A DNA stretch of 64,000 nt from the NCBI GenBank assembly GCA_901472455.1, contig LR590464.1:3844001-3908000 (forward strand), written 5' to 3'. The first letter of the stretch is position 1; every line of letters starts with the position of its first letter. The DNA is from Leclercia adecarboxylata. Its GTDB lineage: Bacteria > Pseudomonadota > Gammaproteobacteria > Enterobacterales > Enterobacteriaceae. Below, piece after piece: positions 26,219 to 38,637 of the stretch. The notes beneath the pieces are model-generated. The model saw nothing but the letters and a program-made list of their open reading frames with translations, searched no databases and had not been told where the DNA came from. Both the position numbers and the translations under genes were made by a program.

Positions 26219-28339
26219 TGCAGCGATCAACCGATTTCCATGCGCTGAACGCCATGCTCAACCTGTACGATCGGGACGGGAAGATCCAGTTCAGCAAAGA
26301 TCATGAGGCGGTGGACGCCTTTTTTAACGCCCACGTCTACCCCAACACCATGACTTTTGCCAGCCCGCAGGCGCGTCTCGATTACCTGGTCAGCGAGAGT
26401 TATTACGATCCGAAGGTCCTGTCGCGCTTCGATCCTGCCTTTGTGCTGGCGCTGTTTGCCCATGCTTACGCCAGCGGTTTTCGTTTCCAGACGTTCCTCG
26501 GCGCGTGGAAGTTTTACACCAGCTACACGCTAAAAACCTTCGACGGCAAGCAGTGCCTTGAGCACTTTGAAGATCGGGTGGTGATGGTGGCCCTGACCCT
26601 CGCCCAGGGGGATGAAAACCTGGCCCGCCAGCTCACCGACGAGATGCTGGCAGGCCGTTTTCAGCCCGCGACACCCACCTTCCTCAACTGCGGAAAAGCT
26701 CAACGCGGGGAGCTGGTCTCCTGCTTCCTGCTGCGCATTGAAGACAATATGGAGTCGATTGGCCGCGCGGTAAACTCGGCGTTGCAGCTCTCCAAACGCG
26801 GCGGCGGCGTAGCGTTTTTGCTTTCGAACCTGCGGGAAGCCGGGGCACCCATCAAGCGCATTGAGAACCAGTCCTCCGGGGTGATCCCGGTCATGAAAAT
26901 GCTGGAAGACGCGTTCTCCTACGCCAACCAGTTAGGCGCCCGCCAGGGGGCCGGAGCGGTCTATCTGCATGCCCATCACCCGGATATCCTGCGTTTCCTG
27001 GATACCAAACGCGAAAACGCCGACGAAAAAATTCGCATTAAAACCCTGTCGCTGGGGGTGGTGATCCCGGATATCACCTTCCGGCTGGCGAAGGAGAACG
27101 CCGACATGGCGCTGTTCTCCCCCTATGACGTGGAGCGCCTCTACGGTAAGCCGTTTGGTGATGTGGCGGTTAGCGAGCTGTACGACGACCTGGTGGCAGA
27201 CGCGCGCGTTCGCAAGACCTGGATGAATGCCCGCGACTTCTTCCAGCGGCTGGCGGAGATCCAGTTTGAGTCCGGCTATCCGTACATCATGTTTGAAGAC
27301 ACCGTTAACCGCGCTAACCCGATTGCCGGGCGCATCAACATGAGCAACCTGTGCTCGGAGATTTTGCAGGTTAACAGCGCCTCAACCTATGACGAGGATC
27401 TGGATTACACCCGGACCGGGCACGATATCTCCTGCAATCTGGGTTCGCTGAACATTGCCCATACCATGGACTCCCCCGACTTTGGCCGCACTGTCGAAAC
27501 AGCGGTGCGCGGCCTGTCGGCGGTATCGGACATGAGCCACATCCGCAGCGTGCCCTCGGTAGAGGCCGGGAATGCCGCCTCGCACGCGATCGGCCTCGGG
27601 CAGATGAACCTGCACGGCTATCTGGCGCGGGAGGGGATCGCCTACGGCAGCCCGGAAGGGCTGGATTTCACCAACCTCTATTTCTACACCATCACCTGGC
27701 ACGCCCTGCATACCTCGATGATGCTGGCGCGCGAACACCGTCAGCGTTTCGCGGGCTTTGAACAGTCGCGCTATGCCAGCGGGGAATATTTTAATCAGTA
27801 TCTGGAAAATGACTGGCAGCCGAAAACGGAGAAAGTGCGCGATCTGTTTGCCCGCGCTGGCGTTACCCTGCCGACGCGCGAGATGTGGCAGCAGTTGCGT
27901 GACGACGTGATGCAGTACGGCATTTACAACCAGAACTTACAGGCGGTGCCGCCGACCGGCTCTATCTCCTACATCAACCATGCGACCTCGAGCATTCACC
28001 CTATCGTCTCGAAAATTGAGATCCGCAAAGAGGGCAAAACCGGGCGCGTCTACTACCCTGCCCCGTTTATGACCAACGACAACCTGTCCCTGTATCAGGA
28101 TGCCTACGAGATTGGCCCGGAAAAAATTATCGATACCTATGCCGAGGCGACAAAGGCACGTCGATCAGGGGCTGTCGCTGACGCTGTTCTTCCCCCGATA
28201 CCGCCACCACCCGCGACATCCAACAAAGCGCAGATTTACGCGTGGAAGAAAGGGATCAAGACCCTGTACTACATTCGCCTGCGCCAGCTTGCGCTGGAAG
28301 GCACCGAAACAGAAGGCTGGCGTGTCCTGCGCGCTGTAA
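26191..28339 (+). CDS. nrdE: NrdE, class Ib ribonucleotide reductase alpha subunit (C-terminus frameshifted)
   Basis: This is the catalytic subunit reducing ribonucleoside diphosphates. It starts at TTG (TTGGCAACGACAACC), matching E. coli NrdE, within the end of nrdI. Visible sites are [17 protein letters not shown] (first active-site cysteine), the radical-site block [10 protein letters not shown] (N, C and E) and [18 protein letters not shown]. Extra bases near 28155 and 28215 and at GGCTGGCGTG near 28318 derail the end. Corrected, it finishes with the redox motif CVSCAL and stops at 28339, a length close to the usual 714 residues. These are very likely sequence errors. Confidence 0.92.
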
Positions 28340-29307
<968 letters not shown>

Positions 29308-29387
29308 GGTCCATCCTGAATCTGGCTTAGCGAGATGTTGATCGAATGTAAATAAGTGACTAACATCCGTCCTTTCGGATAAAGAAA

Positions 29388-30010
29388 ATGTCTGTCACCG
29401 ATTCACTTCTCGCTTTCTCCTTCGCCGCCTTACTGCTGACGCTTACCCCCCGGTCTTGATACCGCCCTTATCCTTCTAACGGCCTGCGCCGAAGGGGAAA
29501 GAAAGCATTTCAGGCGGCGCTCCGGCATTGATGCCGGCTGTTTCATCTGGGGGGCGCTTGTCGCATTCGGGGTGGGCGCACTGCTGGCCTGGTCCGAACT
29601 GGCTTATACCCTTCTTAAAATCTGCGGCGCGGCTTACCTGGGCTGGCTGGGCTTACAGCTGCTGATGCGCCCCCCGATCGTCATTCACTCAGAACGATGA
29701 AACGCCCGCTTCCCGGAGCAACTGGTTTGTAAAGGGGATGCTGGGGAACGTACTTAATCCAAAAATGGGCATTTTTTACGTCTCGTTTTTACCGCAGTTC
29801 ATCCCGGCCGGGCATTCGCCTTTCATCTGGACATTTATTCTGGTCAGCATTCATGTGCTGATCGGCACCCTATGGTCGGTGACGCTGATCCTGTCCACAC
29901 AGCTGGCATCCGGCCTCCTGAAAAAAAAAGCGCGTCATCATGGCGATGGATCGGGCCACCGGCGGCTCTTTTTATGCTTTGCCGCCAGGCTTGCTTTCAG
30001 CCACCGGTGA
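29388..30010 (+). CDS. LysE/RhtB-type amino acid exporter (frameshifted)
   Basis: Joining frames gives about 206 residues: MSVTDSLLAFSFAALLLTLT, PG(L)DTALILLTACAEGERKAFQAALG, LLKICGAAYLGWLGLQLLMR, WFVKGMLGNVLNPKMGIFYV and a final helix ending ARLAFSHR. TPG...DT near the first helix and NPK are signatures of the LysE/RhtB family of amino-acid and homoserine-lactone exporters. Indels lie in CCCCCC near 29450, near 29510 and in the long A-run near 29925. The substrate is unknown. In E. coli, nrdF is followed directly by proV instead. Confidence 0.75.
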
Positions 30011-30095
30011 GGCAATGCCGTCCGGTTTAAACGTAGCGATTAATTTATTACGCCCGGCAAAAATAAACGCAACGCGCCAGGCTAAATTCAGGCAA

Positions 30096-30130
30096 TAAAA
30101 AACCCGCTCAGGGCGGGTTTAATTTTTTAT
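30096..30130. terminator. Bidirectional terminator between exporter and cold-shock gene
   Basis: AAAAAACCCGC-tcag-GGCGGGTTTAATTTTTT has a GC-rich stem flanked by A- and T-runs, so it can terminate both convergent genes. Confidence 0.85.
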
Positions 30131-30139
30131 CAGTAGAGA

Positions 30140-30413
30140 TTAACTGCTCAGGCTATTACCTTCATCGCTATCGTAATAACTACTGATAATTAACGCAGAT
30201 AACAGAACTGTGACGTTTCCGGCAGCAGGACCTTTAGCGCCATTTTCAATGGTGAAGGAGATTTTCTGTCCTTCATCCAGAGTTTTGAAGCTGTCGCTCC
30301 TGAATCGCAGAGAAATGTACGAAGACATCTTTGCTGCCGTCATCAGGGGTGATAAAGCCAAAACCTTTATCTGCGTTAAACCATTTTACTAAACCAGTCA
30401 TTTTATTAGACAT
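30140..30413 (-). CDS. CspA-family cold-shock protein with extended C-terminus (frameshifted)
   Basis: This single-strand nucleic-acid-binding protein starts [20 protein letters not shown]. It contains RNP1 (KGFGFIT) and RNP2 ([10 protein letters not shown]), then after a one-base shift near 30297 [20 protein letters not shown] and [11 protein letters not shown]. Most family members end about here near residue 70. This one continues [19 protein letters not shown] before the stop at 30140. It is preceded by a long leader, as in cold-inducible csp genes. Which paralogue it is (cspA, B, E and others) cannot be decided. Confidence 0.8.
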
Positions 30414-30813
30414 AGATAATTCCTTAATTATGAGCCACTTAATCGCGGCAGTGGATGGCCTGTATTGAGAGAGTGTCTTACCTGGCACTTAGGAGGAGAC
30501 TCATGAAGAAGGGTATCTGTGGATAACACCTGAAATGAGGACTGCTTTACTAAAACTGCTTTCGTAAGGTCTGTTTTCCAAACCGATGACGCTATTAAGA
30601 CACAGAAAAATTAGCTAAGCAATGTTTATATTATTTATTTTACCCCATTCAAACACCCGGATGGCTGAACGGCTGATAAACGCCTTCGTTATTTTATTTT
30701 TCCTGACATTCTGATTGCGCGAATATATTCTCAGCTGAAAAATGCGTTGTCCTCTTTTTTAAATTTAATGTGGTCCACAATCAGAGAGATATCTTTTTTC
30801 CTGGCGGCAACAG
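30414..30813. other. Leader and promoter region of the cold-shock gene
   Basis: About 400 bases lie between the divergently placed end of fdhF and the csp start. The part next to csp probably includes a long untranslated leader typical of cold-shock mRNAs. No cold-box sequence was confidently found, and no gene is visible. Confidence 0.4.
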
Positions 30814-30844
30814 GCAAAAAAAAGCAGCCCCGGAAGGCTGCTTT
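30814..30844 (-). terminator. Rho-independent terminator of fdhF
   Basis: On the minus strand AGCAGCC-ttcc-ggGGCTGCT is followed by a run of eight or nine T, just after the inferred fdhF stop. Confidence 0.88.
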
Positions 30845-30858
30845 TGCAGTGTCTGGCA

Positions 30859-33011
30859 TTACCTTTTGCCAGTTCCTTCAGGTGCTTTTTCAGCCTGTGA
30901 TATTCATCAATCACGTACTGCTCGGCACCCTGCTGGTCGGCAATCGGCTCCACGCGCACGGCGCAATACTTATACTCCGGCGTTTTGGTAATCGGGCTGA
31001 GGTTCTCCGTCAACCAGCTCGTTACAGGCCCCAAATCCACCACTGGTAGGTCATGTACACCGCGCCGATATTCGGGCGATCGCTCACCTGCGCGCGGTAA
31101 TGACTTTGCCTTTGCGCGACGTGACCCACACCAGGCTTCGTCCTCAATGCCGAGGCGCTTCGCCGTCGGCGATATTGATCTGCGCATAGCCCGGTTCATC
31201 GGCCAGCGCAGCCAGCGCGGCACAGTTGCCGGTCATTCGAACGGCACGAGTAGTTGGCCGACCTCACGCACCGTCGAGAGCACCAGCGGGTACTCCTCGG
31301 TGAGCTTGTCGATCGGTGCCACCCAGTCACAGGTATAGAGTTGCCCCAGCCCGTTCGGGTAGAGAACTCTTTTTCGAACAGGTAATCCGTCCCCTGATCG
31401 GCCTCTGACTCGTCGCGGCACGGCCACTGGATGTAGCCCAGCTCGCCCCATCTTCTCGTAAGTGGCACCCAGGAAATCCGGACACAGATGACGGAGTTCA
31501 TCCCAGATCTGCTGGGTGTTGTCATAGTGCATCGGATAGCCCATCCGGGTGGCGATCTCGCTGATGATCTGCCAGTCGGTTTTCAGGTCCCACTTCGGCT
31601 CTACCGCTTTAAAGAAGCGCTGGAAACCGCGGTCAGCGGCGGTGTAAACCCCTTCGTGCTCACCCCCAGGAGGTGGACGGCAGGATCACATCGGCGGCCG
31701 CTGCGGTCTTGGTCATAAAGATATCCTGCACGATGACCAGCTCCAGCTCTTCAAAGGCCTTACGCACCGCAGACAGCTCGGCGTCCGTCTGGAGTGGATC
31801 TTCCCCCATGATGTACGCGGCACGCACTTCGCCGTGAGCGACCCGGTGAGGCAGCTCGCTGATGCGATAGCCGGTATGGGCAGGCAGAGACGCCACGCCC
31901 CAGGCTTTGGCGAATTTGGCCCGGTTTTCCGGGTTGTTGATGTACTGATAGCCCGGATAGGTATCCGGCAGCGCACCCATGTCGCACGCGCCCTGCACGT
32001 TGTTCTGACCGCGCACCCGGGTTAACCCCTGCATACGGCTTGCCGAGGTTGCCCGTGAGCAGCGCCAGGCTGGTCAGGGAACGCACGGTTTCCACGCCCT
32101 GGTAGAACTGGGTCACGCCCATGCCCCACAGAATGGCCGCGTTTTCCGCAGCGGCGTACATTCTTGCCGCCTGACGGATCTCCTGGGCGCTCACCCCGGT
32201 GATGGCTTCCACCGATTCCGGCGTATAGCCTTCAACGATTTTGCGATACTCCTCGAAGCCTTCAGTACGCGCCGCCACAAATGCCCGGTCATACAGCTGC
32301 TCTTCAATAATCACATGCCCCATCGCGTTGAGCAGCGCGATATTGGAGCCGTTTTTCAACGCCAGGTGCATATCGGCAATGCGCGCGGTTTTCAATTTTG
32401 CGCGGATCGCAGACGATAATCTTCGCCCCGTTGCGTTTGGCTTTGATCACCCGGTTCGCCACAATGGGGTGCGAATCCGCCGGGTTATAGCCAAAAATAA
32501 AGACCATATCGGCTTTTTCTATACCGACAATGGAGTTACTCATTGCGCCGTTACCGACCGACTGGTGCAGACCTGCAACCGATGGGCCGTGTCAGACGCG
32601 CGCGCAGCAGTCGACGTTGTTCGTGCCGACTGCCGCGCGGGCAAATTTTTGCATGACGTAGTTGGTTTCGTTGCCGGTGCCGCGCGATGACCCGGTGGTC
32701 ATGATTGCATCCGGCCCGTGGGCGGCTTTGATCGCGTTGAGTTTAGTGGCAACGTAATCCAGCGCTTCGTCCCAGGAGACGGCTTCCAGCTTGCCGCCGC
32801 GCTCGCGACGGATCATCGGCGATTTCAGGCGCGGGGTCAGGATCTGCGTATCGTTGATAAAATCCCAGCCGTAATACCCTTTCAGGCAGAGATCGCCCTG
32901 GTTGGTCTTACCCTGTGCTGCTTCAGCCTTGACGACTTTGCCGTTATTGACCACCAGGTTGATTTTGCAACCCGATGCGCAATAGGGGCAAACCGTGACG
33001 ACTTTCTTCAT
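30859..33011 (-). CDS. fdhF: Formate dehydrogenase H, selenocysteine enzyme (several frameshifts)
   Basis: This molybdopterin enzyme of ~716 residues oxidises formate and feeds electrons to hydrogenase 3. The N-terminal 4Fe-4S site is CPYCASGC followed by CLKGYYGWDF with the conserved Lys. At codon 140 an in-frame TGA (32592-32594) sits in CCARV-U-HGPSVAGL, exactly the selenocysteine position of E. coli FdhF, and a SECIS hairpin follows. Later blocks match throughout (RNGAKIIVCDPRKIE, MGVTQFYQGVETVRSLTSLA). Indels near 32395, 32045, 31680, 31450, 31360, 31210 and 31040 split it. Corrected, the stop is at 30859, before the terminator. It has its own sigma-54 promoter. Conventional annotation would truncate it at the TGA. 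Confidence 0.93.
32552..32594 (-). promoter_or_regulatory. SECIS element with selenocysteine UGA of fdhF
   Basis: Directly after the TGA the transcript reads CACGGCCCATCGGTTGCAGG then TCTGCACC, nearly identical to the E. coli fdhF SECIS, with the hairpin whose apical GGUCU loop binds SelB. It recodes UGA as selenocysteine. Confidence 0.92.
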
Positions 33012-33047
33012 CGGTAGTTACTCCGTTAGTAATATGTCCTCAGCGGT

Positions 33048-33064
33048 ATGCATGAAGTGTGCCA
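33048..33064 (-). promoter_or_regulatory. Sigma-54 promoter of fdhF
   Basis: TGGCACACTTCATGCAT on the minus strand has GG and GC exactly ten bases apart, the -24/-12 pattern with the best-consensus TGGCAC half. Confidence 0.9.
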
Positions 33065-33128
33065 GCAAGCAATTATAAGTTAACCAACTGAAAAATAATG
33101 AAAATAACAGAGGGATAATGCGGTGCAC

Positions 33129-33163
33129 TGTCCATTCGTCAAAAATGCCATGACGAACGGACA
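33129..33163. promoter_or_regulatory. Probable FhlA upstream activating site of fdhF
   Basis: A long interrupted palindrome has arms TGTCCATTCGTC and GACGAACGGACA (11 of 12 pairs). Its centre is about 90 bases upstream of the sigma-54 promoter. Related TGTC/GACA palindromes lie near the hydN and hyc/hyp promoters, which supports FhlA binding. Confidence 0.65.
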
Positions 33164-33180
33164 GCGATGACGAGCAGCGC

Positions 33181-34203
33181 CTAGCGAACCACCAGCGCGT
33201 CGTAACCTTTGAAGCGGTAGTTAATCAGCGAGGCGATCCAGCAGACAATAAACAGCCCGACCACGATAAACCCGGCGTTGCCCAGATTGTCGTTCAGCGC
33301 TGCCACGCTATTCCACAGCCCGCCCGTCAGGCCAAACTTATCGGCCAGCAGGCCCAGCGCTTCCAGCCCGCCGATAAACAGCGCCCACCACCACCGAGGT
33401 GCCGGTGATGGTGATGTTGTAATAGAGCTTGCGCTGCGGCTTGTTGAAGGCCCAGCCATAAGCACCCACCATAATCAGGTTGTCGAGGGTATCAATCAGC
33501 GCCATGCCGCTGGTAAACAGCAGCGGGAACACCATGATCGCCCACACCGACATCCCGCTGGAGGCACCGGCTGCGGAGATCCCCAGCACGCCGATCTCCG
33601 TGGCGGTATCAAAGCCCAGACCAAACAGAAAGCCCACCAGATACATATGCCAGCTGCGGGTCACCAGGCGGAACGCCGAGCGGAACAGCCAGTTCATCAC
33701 CCCACCGCGGGCAAAGGAGACCGCTTCCGGCACCTTCTCACCGCGCTTCATTTTATTAAAGCTGCCCCAGACATCGCGCAGGATCACCAGGTTCACCAGC
33801 GCCATCGCCAGCAGGAAAAAGGCCGATACCGCCGTGCCGATCATGCCGCCGGTTTCGTGGAACCACTCCATATTGCGGCTGAAGGCTGTGGGCGGTCGCC
33901 GCGATGGCGATGGAGGCCAGCACCACAATGGTGGAGTGACCCAGCGAGAACCAGGCCCCAATTCCACACGGGCGTTTGCCCTGCTGCATCATCTTGCGGG
34001 TAACGTTATCGATGGCGGCAATGTGGTCGGCATCCACCGCATGACGCAGGCCATAGCACCAGGCCAGCAGGCTGGCCGCCATCAGCGACGGGGTGGTGTG
34101 AAAGAGGTAAAAACGCCGTCCCCCAGGCGACAACATTGGTGGCGATCAAGGCCAGCATCAGCGCCATGGCTTTAGGGTGGTTATTGAAGTATTTGATAAA
34201 CAT
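33181..34203 (-). CDS. HoxN/HupN/NixA-family nickel/cobalt permease (frameshifted)
   Basis: About 340 residues start [20 protein letters not shown]. The nickel signature [14 protein letters not shown] is in helix 2 and is followed by [23 protein letters not shown] and [10 protein letters not shown], all hallmarks of NiCoT permeases. The C-terminus is [14 protein letters not shown]. Indels near 34140, 33880 and 33390 break it. Nickel is needed for the HycE active site, so its place between hypF and fdhF makes functional sense. The substrate could be cobalt, but the context argues for nickel. It starts about 15 bases after hypF. Confidence 0.85.
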
Positions 34204-34217
34204 CGTGATATCCCGAT

Positions 34218-36444
34218 TTAAGAAAAAGACGCGGCAAGCGATCACCGCCTGTCCAAATGCAATCGCGCCGTCTCCGGCGGGCAGCCGCCCGGGAAACAGC
34301 ACGGTAAAATCGCTCAGCCAGAAATGCAGACGTTCCCGCAGGAGCCGGTTATGCAGGACCCCGCCGCTGCAAACGACGGTGTCGAGGTTGCGCATCCGGG
34401 CATGCGACGCCGCCAGCGTTGCCAGCCCTTTTGCCAGCGCGTCGTGAAATGCCCAGGCGCGTTGTTCGGCACTGGCCTGCCAGCCCAGCCACTGTTGCCA
34501 GAACGTCGCCATATCCAGCTCGCCGTCGCGTACCGGCAACGTGACCGGATGGCTGACCGGCCCGCCACGCAGCGCCAGAGCCTCCAGCCGACAGGCGGCC
34601 TCCCCTTCGTAGCTAAGCTGCGCCGGGGCGCAGCCTGTTGCAGCGGCCACGGCATCAAACAGCCGTCCGGTGGATGAGGCCGTTGGGCAATTCACCCCCC
34701 GCGCGATCGCCCGGCCAGCGGCTGCCAGGGTTTATCCCGCAGCGCATCGGCCTCGGGCAGGGTCTGCCACTCGGGCACAAACGCCTGCCACTGGGCCAGC
34801 AGGTTGCGCCACGGCTGGCGCGCCGCCAGATCGCCGCCGGGCAGCGCCACTGCGGGCAGGCCGCCGAGCCGGTCACTGCGACGGTAGTTGACCCGCAGGC
34901 ACTCCCCGCCCCACAGTGCGCCGTTTTCCCCCTGGCCGATACCGTCCAGCACCAGGGCGATCACATCCCCGCCGTCGCGCGGCCAGCCATGCTCTGCCAG
35001 GCAGGCCGCGGCGTGGGCATGGTGATGCAGCACGCGATAGTGCGGATATGACATCTGCTCCCCCAGCAGGGTGGAGCGATAGCCGGGATGGGCATCGGTC
35101 ACCACCCCCTCCGGGATAAACTGCCAGAGATCCTGCAACGCATTCAGGGCCTGCTGCCACTGGCCCAGCGCGTCGTCATCCCCCAGATCGCCCAGATGCT
35201 GGCTCAGGATCGCCTCCCCGCCGCGCACCAGGCAGAAGGTATTTTTCAGATCCGCGCCAAGACACAACAGCGACGGCACAGCGTCAAAACCGGGCGGTAA
35301 CGGCAGCGCATCCGGGACAAAAGCCCCGGAGCGGCGCAGCATTTCCCCGCTGGCGCGCAGCACCGAGTCATCCATGCGCTGGACGATCTCGCGGTTATGC
35401 AGCAGCCAGCCGTCTGCAATGCCGGCCAGATCCTGTAATGCCCGATCGTTGGTCAGCGCAGGCGGGCAGCCGTTCAGGTTGCCGGAGGTCATCACCAGCG
35501 GGCGATCCAGATCCTGCATTAACAGGTGCTGGAGCGGGTTCGCCGCCAGCATCACCCCCACCTCGTTCAGCCCCGGCGCGATGGCCTCGCAGCAGGCCAG
35601 GAGCTGCTTATCCACCAGCACAATCGGCGCGGCCGTTGAACGCAGCAGCGCCTGCGCCCCCGGCGGGCAGAGTCCGGGCTAATCGCTCGGGGATCATCAC
35701 TGCCAGCGGCTTCGCCGGACGCTGCTTGCGCTCGCGCAGGCGGTTGACCGCCTGCGCATCGCTGGCATCGCAGGCCAGATGAAAGCCGCCGAGACCTTTT
35801 ATCGCCACGATCCCGCCCTGCTTAAGCATCGCTTCCGCGGCCCGCAGGGCGTGGTCTTTCTCTTCCCGCGCTTCGCCGCACACCCAGCTCAGCTGCGGCC
35901 CGCAGTCCGGGCAGGCCACCGGCTGGGCGTGAAAGCGCCGGTCGGCCGGGTCGCGGTACTCCGCTTCGCAGGCCGGACACAAGGCAAAGGCCGCCATGGT
36001 GGTGGCCGGGCGGTCGTAAGGCATCGCCCGGATAATGGTGAAGCGCGGCCCACAGTGGGTGCAGTTGATAAAGGGATAACGGTAGCGACGCTCGCGCGGA
36101 TCGTTCATCTCGGCCAGACAGTGCGGGCAGGTCGCGGCATCCGGCACCACCTGGGTAGTCATCTGCCCCTGCTGGCTCGGCAGAATGGTGAACGCCACCG
36201 GCAGCGGCGACCAGTGCCACGGCTGCTCGCTGATATCATCAATACGCGCCAGCGGCGGGCCACCGGCGGCCAGTTGGGTGATGAAGTCCTGCGTCTCACC
36301 GCTGAGACGCACCACCACGCCTGCCCCGTCGTTGCAGACATCGCCCTTCAACCCCAGTTGCCGGGCCAGTTGCCAGACCCAGGGGCGGAACCCCACCCCC
36401 TGGACTTTGCCGCGAATGCGCAGCAGCGTGCCGTTTGTACACAT
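34218..36444 (-). CDS. hypF: HypF, carbamoyltransferase for hydrogenase CN ligand synthesis (frameshifted)
   Basis: HypF (about 740 residues) uses carbamoyl phosphate and ATP to carbamoylate HypE. Domains in order are acylphosphatase ([20 protein letters not shown]), paired zinc fingers ([33 protein letters not shown]), a YrdC-like domain ([33 protein letters not shown]) and a Kae1-like domain ([44 protein letters not shown]). Indels occur near 35620 and 34700, and the last codons are unclear in the T-run near 34225. The start is three bases after the fdhF2 stop, so hydN, fdhF2 and hypF form one operon. Confidence 0.9.
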
Positions 36445-36447
36445 GCG

Positions 36448-38599
36448 TTAACTCTCTACCGCCTCGCGCAGGCGTTGTTTCATGGCGCTGTAGGTGGTCT
36501 GGGCATAGTTTTCCGCCCAGGATTGATCGGCAATGGTGTTGATCTTCACCGCGCAGTATTTGGTTTCGGGCGTTTTCGAGACCGGGTCGAGGTTGTCCTG
36601 GGTCAGCTCGTTGCAGGCCCCCAATCCACCACTGATAGGTCATGTATACCGCCCCTTCATTGATGCGTTCGTTGACGTCGGCGCGGCTGATCACCTTCCC
36701 GCGGCGGGAGCTGACCCACACCAGCTGGCGATCGCGGATGCCGAGCTTTTCCGCATCCTGCGGGTTGATCTGCACAAAGCCCGGCTCATCGGCCAGGTTT
36801 GCAGCGCCGCGCAGTTGCCGGTCATCGAACGGCAGGAGTAGTGCCCCACCTCGCGCACGGTGCAGAGCACCAGCGGATAGTCGGCATCCGGCATCTCTGC
36901 CGGTTTGCGCCACGGGGCGGCAAACAACTGCCCTTTGCCGCTCGGGGTGTCAAAGCGGTTATCCGCGTAGAGCCACGGCGTGCCCGGATGATCGAGGGTC
37001 GGGCACGGCCACTGGATGTGTCCCATGTCGCCCATTTTTTCGTAGGTCACGCCGTAGAACAGCGGGCAGAGTTCGCGCATTTCGTCCCAGATCTGCTGGT
37101 TATCGCGGTACGCCATCGGGTAGCCCATCGCGGTGGCGATCAGGCTGATGATCTCCCAGTCGCGCTTGACGTTGCCCTTTGGCTCAACGGCTTTTTCAAA
37201 GCGCTGGAAACCGCGGTCGGCGCAGGTAAAGACCCCGCCGTGTTCACCCCAGGAGGTGGCGGGCAGCAGCACATCTGCCGCCTCGGCGGTTTTGGTCATA
37301 AAGATGTCCTGCACCACCACGAAGTCGAGCGCGTCAAACCCTTTGCGCACCAGGCCCAGATCGGCTTCGGTCTGGAGCGGATCTTCCCCCATGATGTAAT
37401 AGGCTTTGACCTTGCCCTCCAGGGCGAGGTGCGGCACTTCGGTGATCCGCACCCCGACCTGGTCATCCATCAGGGCGGGATCGACTCCCCACGCCCGGGC
37501 GAATTTCTCGCGCACCTGCGGGTCCGTCACGTTCTGATAGCCGGGGAACTGGTTGGGGATCACCCCCATGTCGCACGCGCCCTGCACGTTATTCTGCCCG
37601 CGCACCGGGCCGACGCCGCAGTGCTCGCGCCCGAGGTTGCCGGTGAGCAGCGCCAGGGTTGAAAGCCCTTTCACCACGTCCACCGCCTGCCCGAACTGGG
37701 TGACGCCCATTCCCCACATCACGGTGGCGGACGGGGCGGCGGCGTAGATGCGCATCGCATCACGGATCTCCCGGGCACTGACGCCGGTAATCTCCTCGAC
37801 ATTTTCCGGGGCGTACCCGCTGACCGTTTCGCGCAGCACGTCCAGCCCCTCGGTGTAGCGGGCCACGTAGTCGGCGTTGTAGAGGTTTTCGTCCAGCAGG
37901 GTGTAGATGAAGGCGTTCACCAGCGCCATGTTGCAGCCGTTGTGGATCTGCAGATGCCGGTCGGCAATGCGCGCGGTTTCGATTTTGCGCGGATCGCAGA
38001 CGATCACCCCGCGCGCCGTTCTGTTTCGCTTTGATCACCCGGCGGGCGACGATCGGGTGTGAGTCGGCGCAGTTGTAGCCGAAGATCAGCAGGCATTTTG
38101 AGTTTTCGATATCGCTGATGGAGTTGCTCATCGCCCCGTTGCCCAGCGTTTCCTGTAACCCGGCCACGCTCGGCCCGTGGCAGACGCGGGCGCAGCAGTC
38201 AACGTTGTTGGTGTTGAGCACCCCGCGGGCGAACTTCTGCATCACGTAGTTGGTTTCATTCCCGGTGCCGCGGGACGAGCCCGTGGTCATGATGGCGCGC
38301 GGGCCATAGTTGGCCTTGATTTCGCTCAGGCGGCGGGCGGTATAGCGGATGGCCTCCTCCCAGGAGACCGGCACAAACTTGCCGCCTTTCTGGTAGCGGA
38401 TCATCGGCTGGGTGAGGCGCGGCGTCAGCAGCCGGGTATCGTTGAGAAAATCCCAGCCGTAATAGCCTTTCAGGCACAGCTGATTCTGGTTGGTGACGCC
38501 CTGCGCGCCTTCGGCACGAACAATTTTATTGTTATCGACGACAAGTTTTAATTTACAGCCCGCACCGCAGTACGGGCAGACGCTGGTGATTTTTTTCAT
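36448..38599 (-). CDS. Second formate dehydrogenase H, cysteine variant (frameshifted)
   Basis: This ~716-residue paralogue of FdhF lies in the hydN operon. The Fe-S site is CPYCGAGC and CLKGYYGWDF. At codon 140 (38180-38182) it has TGC in CCARV-C-HGPSVAGL, where the neighbouring fdhF has selenocysteine, and the surrounding residues are the same. The rest follows FdhF closely (VMWGMGVTQFGQAVDVVKGL, MGEDPLQTEADLGLVRKGFD) and ends KQRLREAVES. Indels near 38015, 36800 and 36620 break it. It should oxidise formate without selenium, probably more slowly, since Cys FdhF variants have lower turnover. It starts about 40 bases after hydN. Confidence 0.9.
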
Positions 38600-38637
38600 C
38601 AGTAACAGACCTGCAAAAGTGAAAAGAAGGCAGAGGC

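Noticed and set aside
32592..33011. A short 139-residue molybdopterin protein ending at TGA
   Set aside because: The TGA is the selenocysteine codon of fdhF. A SECIS element and the rest of the enzyme follow.
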